Source of the DNA: an uncultured Leptolyngbyaceae cyanobacterium
Lineage (GTDB): Bacteria > Cyanobacteriota > Cyanobacteriia > Leptolyngbyales > Leptolyngbyaceae
Assembly: GCA_938023035.1 (NCBI GenBank)
Contig: CALIDI010000009.1
Location: forward strand, 62,001 to 126,000
Reading direction: 5' to 3'
Length of the DNA stretch: 64,000 nt
The position numbers and the translations under genes were made by a program. The notes under the pieces were generated by a model, which was not told the DNA's origin, did no database searches, and saw nothing but the letters and a program-made list of their open reading frames with translations. The first letter of the stretch is position 1; each line of letters begins with the position of its first letter. Shown piece after piece: positions 61,220 to 64,000 of this stretch.

Positions 61220-62332
61220 ATGGCAGATACTCTTTTTAATGCCTATGCCCCGCTGATTTTCTGGACAGGGCTGGGCTTTTTTCTGATTCGGATGCGGTTT
61301 TTTCCCGATCCCCTGCCGCGTTTACTGGGACGAAGTTTGTATTGGTTTGGGGTACCTTGGGAGGTTTTTGCCTTAGCTCGCCACACTCATCTTTCCCAGG
61401 CGATCGCCCAGGTGCCGCTGATTGCGATCGCGACACTCGTGATGGGAGTGACGCTAGCTGGTATAACCCTTCAGATGGGCTGGCAACCAGCCCACACCCC
61501 CGCTGCTGTAGCCAAGGGATTAACGCCGCCTGAAAGCCTCACAGAATCCGCACCATCTGAACAAATCAGCGATTTGCAAGCCAATCCTCACCCTCGAGAA
61601 CACCAGGGGGTGAGCCACCTCGCCACCCAATCAGTGGATATTTTATTCCTCCGCTCCCCTAACCCATCACCACGCCCGACCCAGGGTAGCTTCTTAATTG
61701 CGGCCACGATTGGTAATACGGGTTTCGTTGGCCTGGGAATTGTGCCGACCCTGGTCAGCGAGTCTAATCTTGGTTGGGCCGTCTTTTACAGTGTGACGAA
61801 TAATGTGATTGGCACCTATGGGTTAGGCGTATGGCTAGCGAGCTACTTCGGTCGTGCGCAAGCCCAAAACAATAGCTGGGTACAATTTCGTGATGTTTTA
61901 ACCGTACCTTCCCTCTGGGCCTTCATCCTGGGTTTTAGCACCCGTCATCAGCCATTTCCAGTAATCACAGAACAATTTCTCCAGGCTTCCCTTTGGTTTG
62001 TGATTCCTGCCGCCTTTTTACTCATGGGCATGCGCCTAAGCCAACTCCAAGGGATTCAAAGCCTAAAAGCCGCCCTCTTACCCAGTTGCCTCAAAATCCT
62101 TCTGCTCCCCGGCCTAGTTGGTTTGAGCTGCTGCTTACTGGGTTTAAGTGGTGAACCTCGCCTTGCTCTGGTACTGATGGCAGGCATGCCCAGCGCCTTT
62201 GCTGGATTAATTCTGGCAGAAGAGTATGAATTAGATCGCGACTTGATTGCTAGCAGCATCGCCGTTAGCACCCTGGGGCTACTGCTAACGATCCCTCTCT
62301 GGCTCGTTCTGTTTGGGGAAATTCTGCGTTAG
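61220..62332 (+). CDS. AEC-family (auxin efflux carrier-like) transporter
   Basis: A 370-residue membrane protein with about ten segments in two halves, as in the AEC/bile-acid-type carriers. The N-terminal half (MADTLFNAYAPLIFWTGLGF FLIRMRFFP) and the C-terminal half (FVIPAAFLLMGMRLSQLQG, VGLSCCLLGLSGEPRLALVL) flank a long hydrophilic loop at about residues 100-150. GTIGNTGFVGLGIVP-type sequence (ATIGNTGFVGLGIVP) is the conserved half-repeat motif. Substrate unknown; related bacterial proteins carry malate or malonate. The ATG at 61220 gives a typical start; the upstream reading from 61055 is low complexity. Confidence 0.85.
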   Translation: MADTLFNAYAPLIFWTGLGFFLIRMRFFPDPLPRLLGRSLYWFGVPWEVFALARHTHLSQAIAQVPLIAIATLVMGVTLAGITLQMGWQPAHTPAAVAKGLTPPESLTESAPSEQISDLQANPHPREHQGVSHLATQSVDILFLRSPNPSPRPTQGSFLIAATIGNTGFVGLGIVPTLVSESNLGWAVFYSVTNNVIGTYGLGVWLASYFGRAQAQNNSWVQFRDVLTVPSLWAFILGFSTRHQPFPVITEQFLQASLWFVIPAAFLLMGMRLSQLQGIQSLKAALLPSCLKILLLPGLVGLSCCLLGLSGEPRLALVLMAGMPSAFAGLILAEEYELDRDLIASSIAVSTLGLLLTIPLWLVLFGEILR

Positions 62333-62633
62333 AGGGCCATGACTTTGCTAGATTTTCCCTTGAACTCCTGTGAAATCACGCTACTGTTAAAACAGCAGCC
62401 CCAACCATTGTCTGAGTAAGTTGCTTTATTCGCTAATTTCCCGATGGGCCAATTTCTATTGCAGTCGTCTATCCCTATTGATGTTGGAGTGCTTAAGGCT
62501 AACGCCGGTCGCGGCCTCTACGATCTGGTTCTTCTAAAAGGGAACTGCATACGAAAGAATCTTTTAACAGTATCAATCCATACTAAACTTCTGCAAATGG
62601 TAAAATTTGCCTGGAAAGCTGCGAGCGACCCCT

Positions 62634-63440
62634 ATGCCAACTACACTTGTTTCTGAAGATAATCGCCAGGTATCTAGTCTGAAGCTTGGTCGGGTTTTAA
62701 TCGTTGAAGATGAAGAACTGATTGGCGAAACGATTGCCCTGGCTCTTCAAGATGAAGGATTTGAAGCGATTCGGGTAACCGATGGGCGAACTGCACTCAA
62801 CCTCATGCATTGGGCAGAGGATAGTTCGACCCCGAACCAGACACTGCCAGTACCCCTCCCGCTGGCGATGGGCTTAGGAGCAAGTCAGCCCTTTGATTTG
62901 ATTATTTTAGACTTAATGCTGCCTTACATCAACGGCCTAGACTTGTGTCGGCTGATTCGCCGCGAAGGCAACATTGTCCCGATTTTGATGCTGAGTGCCA
63001 AAGGGAGTGAAACAGATCGGGTTGTGGGTCTAGAGGTGGGGGCCGATGACTACCTGACCAAGCCCTTTGGGATGCGAGAGTTAGTGGCTCGCTGCCGTGC
63101 TTTGCTCCGTCGCCAGCATAACTTCCAGGCCCAGCCAGAGCAGCAGAGCCTTAAGTTTCGGGATATTATCCTCTATCCTCAAGAGTGTCGTGTTGTAATT
63201 CGAGGCGAAGAAGTGAACTTTTCTCCTAAAGAGTTTAAAATTCTGGAGCTGTTTATGAGTTATCCTCGCCGTGTCTGGTCACGGGAGCAGCTTCTAGAGA
63301 GGATTTGGGGCCCCGATTTTATTGGAGACAGCAAAACCGTGGATGTTCATATTCGCTGGTTGCGAGAAAAGATGGAAATCGACCCTAGTAACCCAGAGTA
63401 TTTGGTGACCGTGAGGGGCTTTGGCTACCGCTTTGGCTAG
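62634..63440 (+). CDS. OmpR-family response regulator (SphR-like)
   Basis: A 268-residue DNA-binding regulator. The receiver domain has acidic residues in RVLIVEDEELIGETIALALQ, the phosphoacceptor in DLIILDLMLPYINGLD and the Lys in ADDYLTKPFGMRELVARCR. Between helix 2 and the phosphorylation strand there is a 25-residue insertion (SSTPNQTLPVPLPLAMGLGA), which I recall from the phosphate regulator SphR. The C-terminal winged helix shows VNFSPKEFKILELFMSYPRR, VWSREQLLERIWG and TVDVHIRWLREKMEIDP. It is followed at 175 bases by a kinase gene. The ATG at 62634 is preferred to TTG 62607. Confidence 0.88.
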   Translation: MPTTLVSEDNRQVSSLKLGRVLIVEDEELIGETIALALQDEGFEAIRVTDGRTALNLMHWAEDSSTPNQTLPVPLPLAMGLGASQPFDLIILDLMLPYINGLDLCRLIRREGNIVPILMLSAKGSETDRVVGLEVGADDYLTKPFGMRELVARCRALLRRQHNFQAQPEQQSLKFRDIILYPQECRVVIRGEEVNFSPKEFKILELFMSYPRRVWSREQLLERIWGPDFIGDSKTVDVHIRWLREKMEIDPSNPEYLVTVRGFGYRFG

Positions 63441-63615
63441 ACCAGGTTGTCTATTTTCCTAATTCCAGAAGAGCCTTCAGGCTGACTCGGTTGTTAAAGC
63501 GGAGTTGATCATGGCCTAGAAGTCTCTCTCAAGCGTTGATCGGTATCTGAAGCGACATCTGCTCAATTCCATCGGTTCGCACTTGTCATGCGCTGACGAT
63601 TGCAGGTTATGCTGC

Positions 63616-64000
63616 ATGGAATCAGACCGTTTAGGCGAACAGCAAGGTGGTTTTGCCGTCGTGAGCATCACTACAGCTTTTCTATTAGGTTTAGGAATTG
63701 GATTTGCTTTGTTAGGGTGGTATCACCTACAGGTTGTGCGCCGGTTTCAACTCCTGCAACGGCGGCTGCAACTGGAGAATCTGGAGGCGCGTTCGTTGCC
63801 CTTGCTGGAGCAAAAAGGGAAAGCTGCGATCGCGCGATCGCCCTGCAAAGTCGAAGCCACCGAATTAAAGCAGCTTTTGCAGGCAGCTCCAATTGGGTTT
63901 ATTGAAGTGGATGAAGACAACCAACTCCTCTGGTGCAACCTGCGCGCCTGCACTCTGTTAGAAATCAACCGGGGAGAATTTGGCACGCTGACTCCGCCAC
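63616..64000 (+). CDS. Sensor histidine kinase, N-terminal part (SphS-like, cut by window)
   Basis: The reading is open to the end of the window. MESDRLGEQQGGFAVVSITT AFLLGLGIGFALLGWYHLQV gives one membrane anchor, then a basic helical linker, then LKQLLQAAPIGFIEVDEDNQ LLWCNLRACTLLEINRGEF, the beginning of a PAS domain. This is the layout of SphS, the kinase of the phosphate-starvation pair SphS-SphR. A GTG at 63661 (VSITTAFLLG) is an alternative start. The kinase domain lies beyond the window, so the class is inferred from order and the PAS start. Confidence 0.8.
   Translation, partial: MESDRLGEQQGGFAVVSITTAFLLGLGIGFALLGWYHLQVVRRFQLLQRRLQLENLEARSLPLLEQKGKAAIARSPCKVEATELKQLLQAAPIGFIEVDEDNQLLWCNLRACTLLEINRGEFGTLTPP

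Noticed and set aside
1-64000. tRNA, rRNA, tmRNA, RNase P RNA
   Set aside because: I looked for T-loop sequences and conserved cores on both strands and found none; a covariance search could still find a weak one.
1-64000. CRISPR array
   Set aside because: The repeats found are dispersed and not regularly spaced; no cas gene is present.

Overview
This window is a piece of a cyanobacterial chromosome. The evidence is the end of a chlorophyll synthase gene (chlG), a photosystem II PsbY gene, a ZipN/Ftn2 (ARC6-type) division protein, a DevC/DevA-type exporter, cyanobacterial conserved families (DUF3386, DUF3747, DUF4168, DUF1565-SLH) and the very frequent octamer GCGATCGC (HIP1) inside and between genes. 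I cannot name the genus. No tRNA, rRNA, CRISPR array, prophage or intact insertion sequence was recognised.

Layout. 1-9 kb: chlG tail, class A penicillin-binding protein, DUF3386 protein, malic enzyme with an ACT domain, SRPBCC protein, psbY (40 residues), queE-queD (queuosine precursor) and lgt. 8.6-14.5 kb: U32 peptidase-family protein, DevC-like permease, DevA-like ATPase and a frameshifted P-loop kinase pseudogene. 14.9-19.9 kb: ftsZ and ftsQ, a secreted DUF4168 protein divergent from a pentapeptide-repeat protein, and ychF. 20.2-27.5 kb: DUF948 and YtxH envelope proteins, a large DUF1565/SLH protein, an IS982 remnant, a MltA lytic transglycosylase, gmk. 27.7-32.7 kb: a pilin-like protein, a decayed AT-rich FkbM methyltransferase gene, cydAB (cytochrome bd quinol oxidase) and a CopD-like membrane protein. 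32.9-39.4 kb: nanE, a TPR protein, an SbcD-like nuclease, a DUF3747 protein and trmFO. 39.9-41.8 kb: a decaying island with a broken DjlA-like (TerB plus DnaJ) gene, a broken NERD-nuclease gene and an IS630 remnant. 41.9-48.2 kb: a six-gene arsenosugar-type operon (DUF547 lipoprotein, TVP38, ArsM, TVP38, flavin disulfide reductase, ArsS). 48.5-55.6 kb: two glycosyltransferases and the cobalamin genes cobI, cobH and cobG behind a cobalamin riboswitch, with cobL divergent. 55.9-64 kb: small conserved proteins, pdhA, zipN/ftn2, an AEC transporter, and an SphR-like response regulator followed by the start of its histidine kinase, cut by the window end.

How genes work together. Cell-envelope and division functions dominate (PBP1A, Lgt, FtsZ, FtsQ, MltA, ZipN). 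The cob block is controlled by a B12-sensing leader whose last bases overlap the upstream ATG of cobG, so cobG very probably starts at an internal GTG with a strong ribosome binding site. The arsenic block couples methylation (ArsM) to radical SAM chemistry (ArsS), with two membrane proteins and a reductase of unproven role.

The least ordinary signals are non-coding or broken: four families of dispersed intergenic repeats, three short tandem duplications that each span a stop codon, an orphan rho-independent terminator upstream of a small conserved gene, an 18-bp perfect palindrome upstream of cydAB, and a DjlA-NERD gene pair destroyed by amber codons and frameshifts. I did not find a clearly intact, undescribed multi-gene system; the DjlA-NERD pair and the TVP38-rich arsenic operon are the nearest candidates.
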